Below are positions 34,886 to 44,076 of a stretch of 64,000 nucleotides of DNA, piece after piece; positions within the stretch are counted from its first letter, which is position 1; each line of letters opens with the position of its first letter. A program made the translations under genes and the position numbers. This DNA is from Pedobacter sp. D749 (GTDB lineage Bacteria; Bacteroidota; Bacteroidia; Sphingobacteriales; Sphingobacteriaceae), in contig NZ_CP079218.1 of NCBI RefSeq assembly GCF_019317285.1, positions 2,914,001-2,978,000 of the forward strand, read 5' to 3'. The notes beneath the pieces are model-generated. The model ran no database searches and had not been told where the DNA came from. It saw only the letters and a program-made list of their open reading frames with translations.

Positions 34886-37201
34886 TTATTTTTTCATGAT
34901 TATTTTAAAATAACTTCCACCTGTAGGATTAATATCAGCGCTAATTTTACCATCCATCAAGCTAATAAAGGTTCTGCAGAGCAATAAACCTAAACCTGTA
35001 CCTTTTTCTTTATTGGTACCTGATGTACTCACACCCGCACCTAGATAGCCTGGCATATTAAAATGCTCCACCTGTACAGGTGTTAAACCGATCCCTGTAT
35101 CTGAAATTTTAATCTCCAGCACATTTCCGTTATGATCAGCATAAGTTGTAATTTTACCACCGTTTGGCGTAAATTTTATGGCATTACTGATGATGTTTCG
35201 AATAACCAGCGTTAACATATTCGAATCTGCTTTGCAAAACGTTTTGGCTGGCACAAAATTCTGAATAACCAGGCTTTTTTCGTTGGCATTATCCTGCAAA
35301 GAAAGAATAACTTCGTCAATCAGCTCATGAATATCTAGCGATTCTAAATACGGGTTAAACCCCTGCATCTGGCTGGCCGCCCAATTAAGGAGATTCTCCA
35401 TCATTGTAGAGGTATAGGTGAGGTTGTTTTTTAGTGCCGCAGCATATCTGTTTAATTTCTCTTGCTCAATATCCCCTCCTTCTAACAACTGCATAAAGGA
35501 AATTAATGAATTTACTGGGGTACGCATATCGTGACTTACCACACTAAAAATACGGTCTTTAACCTTACTTAACTGCTCTAACTCCCGTTTTTGGGTATTG
35601 ATAATGATATTCAGCCTCATTGTTTTCCGCTGATTAAAAAATATAACAACAGCAATAATGAGAATCAGTATGGTAGCTATGATGAGGAATAATCTTAAAC
35701 GTTCATCAAATTTAATCTGTTGTACCTGTTTACTAATCTGCTTATCTTTTATCCCGGCGGCTAACTTTGCCTCAAATTTAGCATTAGCAAATTTACTATC
35801 CTGAGCCAAACGATGAATATTGAGATCAGCTTTTGCCTTTTGAAAAGTTAGGAGGTCTAATGCTTTTTCTTTATCACTCAACACTAATTGTTGCCTTTTT
35901 AGTTCAAGTTCTTGTTGTTGTCTTTTTAACTCGCCATCTGTAAGTTTTTGCTTCAATAAATAATCACGTTCTTTAATTCCAAAATCGAGCTGCATCTGCC
36001 TTCTGGTAATTTCCTTTTCCTTTTCCTGATCAAAAATCTTATCCCTAACTGCAATGTACTGCCTGTAGTAGGCTAATGATTTGTTATAATCCTTTTGTTT
36101 TTCATATACCGTACTCAACCCTAAACTAGATTGTTTTTCTATATCTAATAATCTGTTTTCTTCGGCAATTTTTAAACTATTATTGAGTAATAGGATGGCA
36201 TTTTCAAAATCATTTTCCTTTTGGTAAAAGTTTCCTAATGCATATAAACTTGCGGCATAAGCTTCTTTATTCTCTCCCGACTTATTTAACTCAACTGATT
36301 TTTGATACGACTTTAACGCTGCGTCCTTTTGTCCTATTGAACTGTATAAGTCAGCAAGTTCTCGTTTAACAGTGGCTATTAAACCTATATCTCCAATGGC
36401 TTCTGATACCCGCAACGATTTATTGTAATACGCTAAAGCCAGTTTAATTTTCTGGTCAGGCAATACATTCATCTCCCTTAATTCGCGATCTGAGGCCTCG
36501 AAATAATTGGCACCAATCAAACCATAAACAACCGCTACGCCTCTTGTATTTTCGCCCGCTTTAGCAAATACTTTTAGTGCCATGTTCATATAAACCAAGG
36601 CCTGACTCTGATTACCCAAACTTTGATAAATAGTAGAAATATTGGTGTAACAACTTGCCATGTCGCCTTCGTTGCCCATTTTTTCGAAGATCGCTATGGC
36701 CTTTTGGTTAACTTCTAACGATTTTGCATAATCAGGAATGCTGCCATATAAAGCCCCTAAATTGAGGTAAGTTCCGGCAACCATATCTAAGTTACCTACT
36801 GAGGAAAATTCGGCGACTGCATTGTGATAATTCTCTTCTGCCTTTTGATAATTAGACCTACCATGATACATTGTACCTCTACGGTAATAAGCCATTGCAG
36901 AGAATTTTTTTAGATTTCTCTCATGTGAAAGCTGAATGGTTTTATCAATATACTCTTCCGCTTTATCTACACTTTTCATCCTCATGTATTGGCGGTAAAC
37001 TTCCGTCAATATTTTGATTTTGGTGGAATCTGTTCTTAGATTCTTTTGATTTAAACTTAAAAGGCTATCCAGTTTTTTCTGCGGGGCACTCATCTGACCA
37101 AAACCTGCCGTACATAAAAACAAAAAAAGTAGGAGCAGCATACTTTTTTTCAAAAAACATACTTTGCTAACAAACTGAGCATGTACAAGATGGAGATTCA
37201 T
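34886..37201 (-). CDS. TPR-containing sensor histidine kinase
   Basis: A 771-residue membrane kinase. After a signal/anchor segment, residues about 80-420 are tetratricopeptide repeats (AMAYYRRGTMYHGRSNYQKA, NLGALYGSIPDYAKSLEV and further). A coiled coil (LKQKLTDGELKRQQQELELK) and a transmembrane helix (LFLIIATILILIIAVVIFF) precede the kinase core. The phosphorylated His is in RIFSVVSHDMRTPVNSLIS; the ATPase domain shows NIISNAIKFTPNGGKI, KISDTGIGLTP and GTGLGLLLCR. The TPR part probably binds a periplasmic or membrane partner. It is convergent with the LytTR regulator at 34129-34884. Confidence 0.92.
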   Translation of the reverse strand: MNLHLVHAQFVSKVCFLKKSMLLLLFLFLCTAGFGQMSAPQKKLDSLLSLNQKNLRTDSTKIKILTEVYRQYMRMKSVDKAEEYIDKTIQLSHERNLKKFSAMAYYRRGTMYHGRSNYQKAEENYHNAVAEFSSVGNLDMVAGTYLNLGALYGSIPDYAKSLEVNQKAIAIFEKMGNEGDMASCYTNISTIYQSLGNQSQALVYMNMALKVFAKAGENTRGVAVVYGLIGANYFEASDRELREMNVLPDQKIKLALAYYNKSLRVSEAIGDIGLIATVKRELADLYSSIGQKDAALKSYQKSVELNKSGENKEAYAASLYALGNFYQKENDFENAILLLNNSLKIAEENRLLDIEKQSSLGLSTVYEKQKDYNKSLAYYRQYIAVRDKIFDQEKEKEITRRQMQLDFGIKERDYLLKQKLTDGELKRQQQELELKRQQLVLSDKEKALDLLTFQKAKADLNIHRLAQDSKFANAKFEAKLAAGIKDKQISKQVQQIKFDERLRLFLIIATILILIIAVVIFFNQRKTMRLNIIINTQKRELEQLSKVKDRIFSVVSHDMRTPVNSLISFMQLLEGGDIEQEKLNRYAAALKNNLTYTSTMMENLLNWAASQMQGFNPYLESLDIHELIDEVILSLQDNANEKSLVIQNFVPAKTFCKADSNMLTLVIRNIISNAIKFTPNGGKITTYADHNGNVLEIKISDTGIGLTPVQVEHFNMPGYLGAGVSTSGTNKEKGTGLGLLLCRTFISLMDGKISADINPTGGSYFKIIMKK

Positions 37202-37461
37202 TTTCAGATCAAACTAATAATTTGTTTTATCGGAAAATAGCACAAAAAATCTCGAAAATTACAGCATTTCATGTTCGTGATGAGATAAAACATTCTGAAA
37301 TAGGGATAGGCTATAAAAGTAAATAAAAAAGTGGTCAAAAGACACCCATTTTGTTACCTTTTGATAAAAATCACAATCATTCAAGCATAAAAAGATAATA
37401 AACAGACTTTTAACCCTTTAAATTATTCAGACCTTTAAATTTATACCTAACCATCATTTTA

Positions 37462-39882
37462 TTAAAAAATTGAAGGATATTTAGTTGGATTTGCATCGTG
37501 CATCATCTGATAGATGGTTTCAATAACATCATCAACTGATGGTTTACTGAAATAATCACCGTCTGATCCAAATGGTGGACGATGTGCTTTGGCTGATAAT
37601 GTTTTTGGCTGACCATCTAAATGGAAATAACCTTTTTGTTCTTCCAGAACCTTTTGCAGGATATATGCAGATGCACCTCCCGGAACATCCTCATCTACTA
37701 CCAATAATTTATTGGTTTTGGCAAGCGAGTTTACACAAACCTGGGTGGTATCGAAAGGCAAAAGCGTTTGTGGATCAATAATTTCAACCGAAATGCCTAG
37801 TAAGCTTAATTCTTCTGCTGCTTCCTGAACAATTCTTAATGAAGATCCGTAAGAGATTACGGTAATATCGGTTCCTTCTTCTAAAACCTCTGCTTTACCT
37901 AACGGGACAGTAAAACTACCTACATTACCTGGTAGTTTTTCTTTAAGCCGGTAACCGTTTAAACACTCAATTACTACGGCAGGTTCGTCAGCCCTGAAGA
38001 GGGTGTTGTACATGCCGGCAGCTTGGGTCATATTTCTGGGTACGCATAGGTGCATCCCTCTTAAAGCGCCTAAAATCATGCTGATTGGCGAGCCCGAATG
38101 CCAGATTCCTTCCAACCGATGACCACGGGTACGTACGATAACCGGTGCTTTTTGAATTCCTTTGGTACGGTAAGAAAGTGAAGCTAAATCGTCGCTAAGT
38201 ACATTTAATGCGAAAATTAAATAATCAAGATATTGTATTTCAGCAATCGGTTTTAGGCCCCTCATGGCCAAGCCAATACCCTGCCCCATAATGGTCATTT
38301 CTCTAATTCCGGTATCGGTGATTCGCAATTCGCCATATTTAGCCTGCAAACCTGCAAAACCTTGATTTACATCACCAATATTTCCCAGATCTTCTCCAAA
38401 AGCAACCAAACGTGGATCGCGGGCAAAGTTTTCGTTAAAGCAGGCATTAAGCACTTCCCTACCGTCAACCATTTTCGATTGCTCATCATAAACAGCATCA
38501 ACCACTGCGATCATATCCGGGCTTTCTTTGCCATTGGTATGCAGTTTAGAATTGTATCTGTCGTGATTAAACTTGGCTTGTTGCTTGTACCAGGCTAAAA
38601 GTTCATTGCGTTCAGGGGAGTTAAAACTAGCCGATAAACGTATAGCTTTTCGTACAGCAGTAAAAACTTCCCGACGTTGTGCATCAGCAGTTGAGGCCAG
38701 ATTTGCAGCAATTTTAGCCAGTTCAGGCTGATGTTTAGCCATACTGCTAATTAAATCAACAACTTGCTTTTGTTCTGGTTTAATACTATCCAAAAACTCA
38801 TTCCAGGCTTCTTTTTGTGCATTACGTACAAAAACCTTTGCATTCTTTTCAACCTCTGCAATTTCCTCTTCGGTTGCTACCGCCGATTCGAGCATCCAGG
38901 CACGCATTTTCTGAATACAATCGTATTCTGTTTCCCAGGATAACCGGTCTTTTGATTTGTACCTTTCATGTGAACCAGAGGTAGAATGCCCCTGAGGCTG
39001 AGTAAGTTCGGTAACGTGAATTAAAACAGGTACATGTTCGTCTCTGCAAACATTTATCGCTTTTTCATATACCTCGCATAAAGCCGGATAATCCCAGCCT
39101 TTCACCTTATAAATTTCATAACCTGGTTGATCAGCATTACGCTGAAAACCTTTTAAAACCTCAGATATATCTTCTTTGGTAGTCTGATATTTTGCCGGAA
39201 CTGAGATACCATAGGCATCGTCCCAAATAGAAACGGCCATCGGTATCTGTAAAACACCCGCAGCATTAATAGCTTCGAAAAATACCCCCTCCGAAGTTGA
39301 TGCATTACCAATAGTACCAAAAGCAACTTCATTTCCGCTTACAGAAAAGTGTTTTAAGTAATCGAGTTCTTTATTTTGTCTAAATAATTTAGAAGCATAA
39401 GCTAAACCTACCAAACGGGCCATTTGGCCTCCGGTTGGAGAAATATCAGATGAGCAGTTTTTAATCTGCGTTAAATCGTTCCAGCTACCATCTTCATTAA
39501 TAGATTTTGTTGCAAAATGACAATTCATTTGTCTTCCCCCCGAAAACGGATCAGCACCGTCGGTTGGATTGGCATAAAGCTGTGCGAAAAATTCTTTGAT
39601 GGTAGAAATACCGGTTGCAAAGGCAAAAGTTTGGTCGCGGTAATAACCCGAGCGCCAATCGCCGTTTTTAAAGGCTCTCGCCATAGCCAACTGAGGAACT
39701 TCTTTACCATCGCCAAAAATGCCAAATTTAGCCTTCCCTGTTAATACTTCTCTACGGCCTAAAACACTGGCCTGCCTACTTTCAAAGGCTATTTTATAAT
39801 CATTTATAACGATCGATTTAAAATCGTTAAAACTGAGTTCAGAAGCATCAATAGCGTTGGTCATCAATTTTTCATTCGGCAT
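37462..39882 (-). CDS. 2-oxoacid dehydrogenase E1, alpha and beta subunits fused
   Basis: Starts at ATG 39882 (a TTG three codons upstream is less likely), 806 residues. The first half is the alpha-type, thiamine-diphosphate-binding part (GYYRDQTFAFATGI, FGTIGNASTSEGVFFEA, VSIWDDAYGISVP). The second half is the beta-type transketolase part (FGEDLGNIGDVNQGF, GIREMTIMGQGIGLAMRGL, GGASAYILQKVL). In E. coli-like systems these are two genes; here they are one polypeptide, as in many Bacteroidota. It oxidises 2-oxoacids (branched-chain or pyruvate) with an E2/E3 complex that is not in the window. It is divergent from the DUF1573 gene. Confidence 0.9.
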   Translation of the reverse strand: MPNEKLMTNAIDASELSFNDFKSIVINDYKIAFESRQASVLGRREVLTGKAKFGIFGDGKEVPQLAMARAFKNGDWRSGYYRDQTFAFATGISTIKEFFAQLYANPTDGADPFSGGRQMNCHFATKSINEDGSWNDLTQIKNCSSDISPTGGQMARLVGLAYASKLFRQNKELDYLKHFSVSGNEVAFGTIGNASTSEGVFFEAINAAGVLQIPMAVSIWDDAYGISVPAKYQTTKEDISEVLKGFQRNADQPGYEIYKVKGWDYPALCEVYEKAINVCRDEHVPVLIHVTELTQPQGHSTSGSHERYKSKDRLSWETEYDCIQKMRAWMLESAVATEEEIAEVEKNAKVFVRNAQKEAWNEFLDSIKPEQKQVVDLISSMAKHQPELAKIAANLASTADAQRREVFTAVRKAIRLSASFNSPERNELLAWYKQQAKFNHDRYNSKLHTNGKESPDMIAVVDAVYDEQSKMVDGREVLNACFNENFARDPRLVAFGEDLGNIGDVNQGFAGLQAKYGELRITDTGIREMTIMGQGIGLAMRGLKPIAEIQYLDYLIFALNVLSDDLASLSYRTKGIQKAPVIVRTRGHRLEGIWHSGSPISMILGALRGMHLCVPRNMTQAAGMYNTLFRADEPAVVIECLNGYRLKEKLPGNVGSFTVPLGKAEVLEEGTDITVISYGSSLRIVQEAAEELSLLGISVEIIDPQTLLPFDTTQVCVNSLAKTNKLLVVDEDVPGGASAYILQKVLEEQKGYFHLDGQPKTLSAKAHRPPFGSDGDYFSKPSVDDVIETIYQMMHDANPTKYPSIF

Positions 39883-39987
39883 AGTAATCAAAGATTGGTT
39901 GCGGCAAATATAGACAAAATTAAAAGTTTGCCTTTAACCTCTATTGTAAAATTATATATCGGTTTGCAAAATATATTTGGAATAGTT

Positions 39988-40016
39988 TTTGTTTTAATAG
40001 GAAAACATTAAATTTG
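39988..40016 (+). promoter_or_regulatory. Bacteroidota-type promoter for the DUF1573 gene
   Basis: TTTG (39988-39991), 17 bases, then TAAATTTG (40009-40016), a perfect -7 TAnnTTTG. It lies 37 bases upstream of the ATG at 40054. Confidence 0.6.
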
Positions 40017-40053
40017 TTTTAGAATTTTAAAAAATAAATTACAGCCACATAAC

Positions 40054-40446
40054 ATGAAAAAGATCTTAGTATTATTCGCTTTTGTTTTAGGTTTTGGTGT
40101 TGCAGTAAATGCACAAACCAAGCCTGCAGAGTTTAAATTTGAATCGGAAACTCACGATTTCGGTAAAATTGTTTTGAACAAACCAGTAACTTACGACTTC
40201 AAATACACAAACGTTGGCGAAGCGCCTTTGATTATCACCAAAGCTGAAGCGAGTTGCGGATGTACAGTACCTAAATACACTTCTACCCCATTAAAAAAAG
40301 GTGAAACTGGTGTAATTTCGGTAACGTTTAACGCTGCTGCCGGTCCTTCTACTTTTTCGAAGGCCGTAACCATTACTTCAAATGCTAAAACACCAATTAA
40401 AGTGCTTTACATCAAAGGTGAAACGGTTGCCGCAGCTTCAAAATAA
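40054..40446 (+). CDS. DUF1573 family secreted protein
   Basis: A 130-residue protein with a signal peptide (LLFAFVLGFGVAVNAQ-like start, residues 1-20). The mature part is a single DUF1573 immunoglobulin-like domain: FKFESETHDFGKIVLNKPV, YKFTNVGEAPL-type FKYTNVGEAPLIITKAEASC, GCTVPKYTSTPLKKGE and VTFNAAAGPSTFSKAVTI. These occur widely in Bacteroidota as small surface or periplasmic proteins of unknown function. It is followed by a good terminator, so it is monocistronic. Confidence 0.9.
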   Translation: MKKILVLFAFVLGFGVAVNAQTKPAEFKFESETHDFGKIVLNKPVTYDFKYTNVGEAPLIITKAEASCGCTVPKYTSTPLKKGETGVISVTFNAAAGPSTFSKAVTITSNAKTPIKVLYIKGETVAAASK

Positions 40447-40465
40447 TTTTTAAATGATAATATTT

Positions 40466-40496
40466 AAAAAGTCCCGATTTTCATCGGGACTTTTTT
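40466..40496 (+). terminator. Intrinsic terminator after the DUF1573 gene
   Basis: AAAAAGTCCCGAT, loop TTTC, ATCGGGAC then six T (stem 40471-40478 with 40483-40490). Confidence 0.9.
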
Positions 40497-40507
40497 ATTT
40501 TTGTGCC

Positions 40508-41707
40508 ATGCCAAAAATTTCACAAAAGGGTGTGCAGATGCCTGCATCACCAATCAGAAAGTTAACCCCGTTTGCAGATCAAGCTAAAAAAGATGGTAAA
40601 AAAGTTTTCCATTTAAATATTGGTCAGCCAGATATAGAAACACCTGAAGGAATGTTAAATGCCATTAAAAACATTGATTTTAATGTTTGGGCCTATACTC
40701 CATCAGAAGGTACACTTGCATATCGTTTAAAACTTACCGAATATTATAATAAACTGGGTTACAATATTACACCCGAAAATATATTGGTAACAGTTGGCGG
40801 CTCTGAAGCCATCACCATTGCCATGCAAACCTGCGTAAACGAGGGGGATGAAATTATCATTCCAGAACCTTTTTATGCCAATTACAATGGTTTTGCCTGC
40901 ATGAGCAATGTGGTGGTAAAACCAATCCTTTCTTACATTGAAAATGGCTTTGCATTACCGCCGATTGCTGAATTCGAAAAACTGATTACGGAAAAAACGA
41001 AGGCGATCATCATTTGTAACCCTAATAATCCTACTGGTTATTTATATTCAAGAGCAGAATTAGAGGCTTTAAAAACCCTTTGTGTTAAATACGATCTGTT
41101 TTTATTCTCTGATGAAGCTTATCGCGAATTTTGTTATGATGGAAGGGAATTTATCTCACCCATGCATTTAGATGGTTTAGATGAAAACGTGGTCATTATG
41201 GATACGGTTTCTAAACGTTACAGTGCTTGTGGTGCACGTTTAGGCTGTCTAATTACTAAAAATAAAGAAGTTATCGCATCAGGATTAAAATTTGCGCAGG
41301 CAAGATTAAGTCCAGGCATGGTTGAACAAATTGCTGGTGCAGCAGCTGTAGATACGCCAGATAGTTATTTTGAAAAAGTAAATACCGAATATACTTTGCG
41401 TCGTGATACTTTGGTTGGCCGGTTAAATAATATAGAAGGTGTTTTCTGTCCTAATCCTGGCGGTGCATTTTACGTAGTAGCAAAGTTTCCTATTGATGAT
41501 GCTGATAAATTTTGTCAGTGGATTTTAGAAGATTTCAGTCATAATGACCAAACGGTAATGATGGCCCCTGCAACGGGCTTCTACTCTACCCCTGGTTCTG
41601 GTAAAAACGAAGTTCGTATGGCATACGTATTAAATACCGATGATTTAAATACAGCTATGGACTGCTTGGAAGTAGCATTGAAGCAATATCCGGGAAGAGT
41701 AGGTTAA
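40508..41707 (+). CDS. PLP-dependent aminotransferase (class I/II)
   Basis: I start at ATG 40508 (399 residues); the longer open frame back to 40454 runs through the preceding terminator and is not credible. The fold-type I pattern is complete: FHLNIGQPDIETPEGML, TVGGSEAITIAMQTCVNEGD, IICNPNNPTGYLYSR, LFSDEAYREF and the lysine in VSKRYSACGARLGCL that binds PLP, then GAFYVVAKFP. It resembles aspartate/aromatic aminotransferases; because the aromatic operon lies 7 kb upstream it may provide the last step of Phe/Tyr synthesis, but other amino donors are possible. A 20-bp hairpin follows the stop. Confidence 0.9.
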   Translation: MPKISQKGVQMPASPIRKLTPFADQAKKDGKKVFHLNIGQPDIETPEGMLNAIKNIDFNVWAYTPSEGTLAYRLKLTEYYNKLGYNITPENILVTVGGSEAITIAMQTCVNEGDEIIIPEPFYANYNGFACMSNVVVKPILSYIENGFALPPIAEFEKLITEKTKAIIICNPNNPTGYLYSRAELEALKTLCVKYDLFLFSDEAYREFCYDGREFISPMHLDGLDENVVIMDTVSKRYSACGARLGCLITKNKEVIASGLKFAQARLSPGMVEQIAGAAAVDTPDSYFEKVNTEYTLRRDTLVGRLNNIEGVFCPNPGGAFYVVAKFPIDDADKFCQWILEDFSHNDQTVMMAPATGFYSTPGSGKNEVRMAYVLNTDDLNTAMDCLEVALKQYPGRVG

Positions 41708-41721
41708 TTGTATAAATTTTC

Positions 41722-41775
41722 TTAAACCGATTAATTGTTTAGCAAAGGTTCAGTTTAAACAATTAATCGGTTTAA
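41722..41775. terminator. 20-bp perfect inverted repeat after the aminotransferase gene
   Basis: Arms 41722-41741 (TTAAACCGATTAATTGTTTA) and 41756-41775 are exact complements around a 14-base loop. The position, 15 bases after the stop codon, suits transcript termination or mRNA protection, though there is no long T-run. Confidence 0.55.
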
Positions 41776-41947
41776 ATAGTTAAGAACGTATAGTTAATTT
41801 TGTATATCCTATAGCCTGAATAATAGCAAAAAAGCAGAATTAAAAGCATTTTATTCCGGCTATTCATTCACTTCTGTGCATGTGAGTTAAACTGATAACC
41901 GCGCCATTTTAGCAAAACAATAAGCGGGTTGCAACGGTTTTGAGATC

Positions 41948-42217
41948 ATGACAGCATTTAATATTGAAATAGAACATAGTGATCAATCGATCACCCTGAC
42001 CATTACCCCAAAAGCTGATTATTTTAAGATTGTTTATTTAGGAGATCTTTTAGGGGCAATAAAAAAACAGGAATCTGACTGGATCTTACTAAAAGCAGAA
42101 GAGATTGAGCCTGAGGAACTAATACCATTTAAATTGACAGAAAAAGGTCATCATCTTTCTCTAGGTGTGGCCGAGATCAACCAGATCTCAGGCGCAATTG
42201 AAAACCACTTAAAATAG
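41948..42217 (+). CDS. Hypothetical 89-residue protein
   Basis: A small, acidic cytosolic protein beginning MTAFNIEIEHSDQSITLTIT and ending VAEINQISGAIENHLK, with no signal peptide, transmembrane segment or motif I recognise. The alternating hydrophobic pattern at the start (IEIEHSDQSITLTITPK) suggests beta strands. Codon use is like that of its neighbours. Possibly a lineage-specific gene; no functional claim. Confidence 0.65.
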   Translation: MTAFNIEIEHSDQSITLTITPKADYFKIVYLGDLLGAIKKQESDWILLKAEEIEPEELIPFKLTEKGHHLSLGVAEINQISGAIENHLK

Positions 42218-42697
42218 TTAGAATAACATAAGTTAAATACGCTCAAAAAAATTGAGTTAGTGACATCTATTTTCTACCTATTCCTTTCCTTATTTCCCAA
42301 ATACCCTGTTGGCATTTTAGCACAATTCACATTGCCTTTCTACTTTCATCAACCTTATGGCATGGGTAACATTTTCCTTTATAAATAATATTTGTCTTTA
42401 TGTGGCTGACCGTCGATATCCAGATTGATGATTTATCATCCATTATGCACCCCAATGCCCGCCAATATGAATATCATTGAATAACTCAGCCGACTAAAAT
42501 TAAATTATGTGCTAATATCAGCCAAAAACTTGGCTAAAATCAGGTTTTACCACGTTAAAGATTCGTTTTACCACGTTGATGCAAAAAAGAAAAATTAAAA
42601 ACCTAGAATTAATGGACTGGTTACACAGTGCTTTAGTTGCAAAACAATCTTTATATTACTATCAACAATCTCATTATCGGAACTTTTTACTAGGCAA
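42218..42697. other. Regulatory region upstream of the RteC-like gene
   Basis: Contains two direct copies of GTTTTACCACGTT at 42544-42556 and 42565-42577, start to start 21 bases, that is two helical turns. They lie about 120 bases upstream of the RteC-like gene and so are good candidates for a regulator-binding site. No gene is visible in the rest of the stretch. Confidence 0.5.
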
Positions 42698-43849
42698 ATG
42701 ATGTACGAACTTATCAGCTTCAGGGAAATAATTTTAGATGCCATTAAAGTGGGAGCAGCATATCAATGCCCAGGTAAGGAACTTCAAAATGAAATTTTAA
42801 AGGAAAGTAAAAGAATAATCAGTTCCATTCAGCATAATGTAACACAAATAGCTCCTGATAAATCAAAGGCTTATATCAGACAACATCAAAGCGGGTTGGT
42901 GCAATTAATGGATGAGTTAGCAGCCATGGTAGATGAGGATAATCTTAACGCCTGTCAAAAAAACAAAAATGAGGGAATTAGTAGCATAGTAAACCTACTC
43001 AACAAAATGGTTTTGGATCTTCAGCAGTATTTGCCCTATTATTTTGACTATGATTGTGCCGTTTCTATAACTACCCAGAAAAAACTGTTAGTAAATATTG
43101 AAGAAAATTCCAGCAAGATCCTGAAAAACCTTGGAGAACTGAATACAGATAATGAAATCATCATCTTTTTTAAGTATATCTTTGAACACCTCAATAGCAG
43201 CCCAAGCCGTTTCACTTTCGAACAGGCTATATATTTACATGAATTTTTTGAGTCGCTTGAAATAGCATTGAATAAATTCGTACCTTCTTTAGCTATGTCA
43301 GGGATTATTCTACTGCTCGTCTCCTTAAATTTTAATCATCCATATTTTTATCATTCCTGCTGCAGCCATTTTAATCATGAACTTCAAAAATGCGAAAGCA
43401 TTAGCGAGCAATATAGATTAATTCATTTCTTTAAAAAGCTAATTGGGCAGGTTTTTAAAACCATAAGCATACCATATAATAGAAATTTGTCCAATATTGA
43501 CGAATCATTACTAAGGTATATTGAAAGCGAAATCAGCTACCTCAAATCAATAGATACTATAGCTGAAGACCTGAGTCGCGGAGGCATTTTAGATAGCAAT
43601 TTTAAAGTAACCTTTACGGTAAAACAGCTTGCCATATTCATTCATCTACAAGTTGAGGCGGGCATCATCACAACGCAGAGCCCCAAGGCATTGCATCAAT
43701 ATATTACAAAACATTATAGTACTGTAGAACAAGATACTATATCAGAAAAAAGCTTTAAAAACGCTTACTATGGGAATATTGGAAAGGATGTTGAAAAAGT
43801 GATCGACAAGATTGTCGCTATGTTGGCCATTGCCCAAGAAAAATGCTAA
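42698..43849 (+). CDS. RteC-like protein, putative regulator
   Basis: A 383-residue cytosolic protein. The C-terminal part (TVKQLAIFIHLQVEAGIITT ... ALHQYITKHYSTVE ... SFKNAYYGNIGKDVEKVIDK) follows the pattern of RteC, a regulator first described on Bacteroides conjugative transposons. The centre (FFKYIFEHLNSSPSRFTFEQ, ALNKFVPSLAMSGIILL) and the acidic N-terminus are without motif. The family assignment is from pattern memory and is not certain. It heads the cassette that includes the Crp-like regulator, MauE-like protein, DUF6520 protein and SusCD/TlpA operon, and could control it. Its last 4 bases overlap the convergent small gene 43846-44076. Confidence 0.5.
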   Translation: MMYELISFREIILDAIKVGAAYQCPGKELQNEILKESKRIISSIQHNVTQIAPDKSKAYIRQHQSGLVQLMDELAAMVDEDNLNACQKNKNEGISSIVNLLNKMVLDLQQYLPYYFDYDCAVSITTQKKLLVNIEENSSKILKNLGELNTDNEIIIFFKYIFEHLNSSPSRFTFEQAIYLHEFFESLEIALNKFVPSLAMSGIILLLVSLNFNHPYFYHSCCSHFNHELQKCESISEQYRLIHFFKKLIGQVFKTISIPYNRNLSNIDESLLRYIESEISYLKSIDTIAEDLSRGGILDSNFKVTFTVKQLAIFIHLQVEAGIITTQSPKALHQYITKHYSTVEQDTISEKSFKNAYYGNIGKDVEKVIDKIVAMLAIAQEKC

Positions 43850-44076
43850 CTAATAAGATTTAACAAATCCTTCCTGCGTAAAAAATCAACAAATTCAAAA
43901 TACCAGCGCTCTGAATAATCATCCAGCTCATGTAATTCTTTTTGCTGGGTTCCAATAATATCCTGAAGTGTAAAAAAACCCATTAGTTTACTTCTAAGCT
44001 TAAAATTCTCGGATAGCGGAAGTTCTGCAATTGGCAGATTGAGGAGAAAGTGATTTGACTGGGAAAAACTGTCCAT
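43846..44076 (-). CDS. Small protein resembling the RNA polymerase alpha-subunit C-terminal domain
   Basis: A 76-residue protein. The stretch LPIAELPLSENFKLRSKLMGFFTLQDIIG ... LHELDDYSERWYFEFVDFLRRKDLLNLI has the helix-hairpin-helix spacing of the alpha-CTD (LxxxGIxTLxDL ... LxxIxxxGxxxxxEIxxxL), the part of RNA polymerase that contacts DNA and activators. A free copy beside an RteC-like and a Crp-like regulator suggests a role in activator-dependent transcription. This is a fold guess from sequence pattern; homology should be tested. It is convergent with the RteC-like gene, with 4 bases of overlap. Confidence 0.5.
   Translation of the reverse strand: MDSFSQSNHFLLNLPIAELPLSENFKLRSKLMGFFTLQDIIGTQQKELHELDDYSERWYFEFVDFLRRKDLLNLIS

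Noticed and set aside
40454..40507. N-terminal extension of the aminotransferase from 40454
   Set aside because: It would start inside the terminator of the DUF1573 gene; the ATG at 40508 gives a family-like start.
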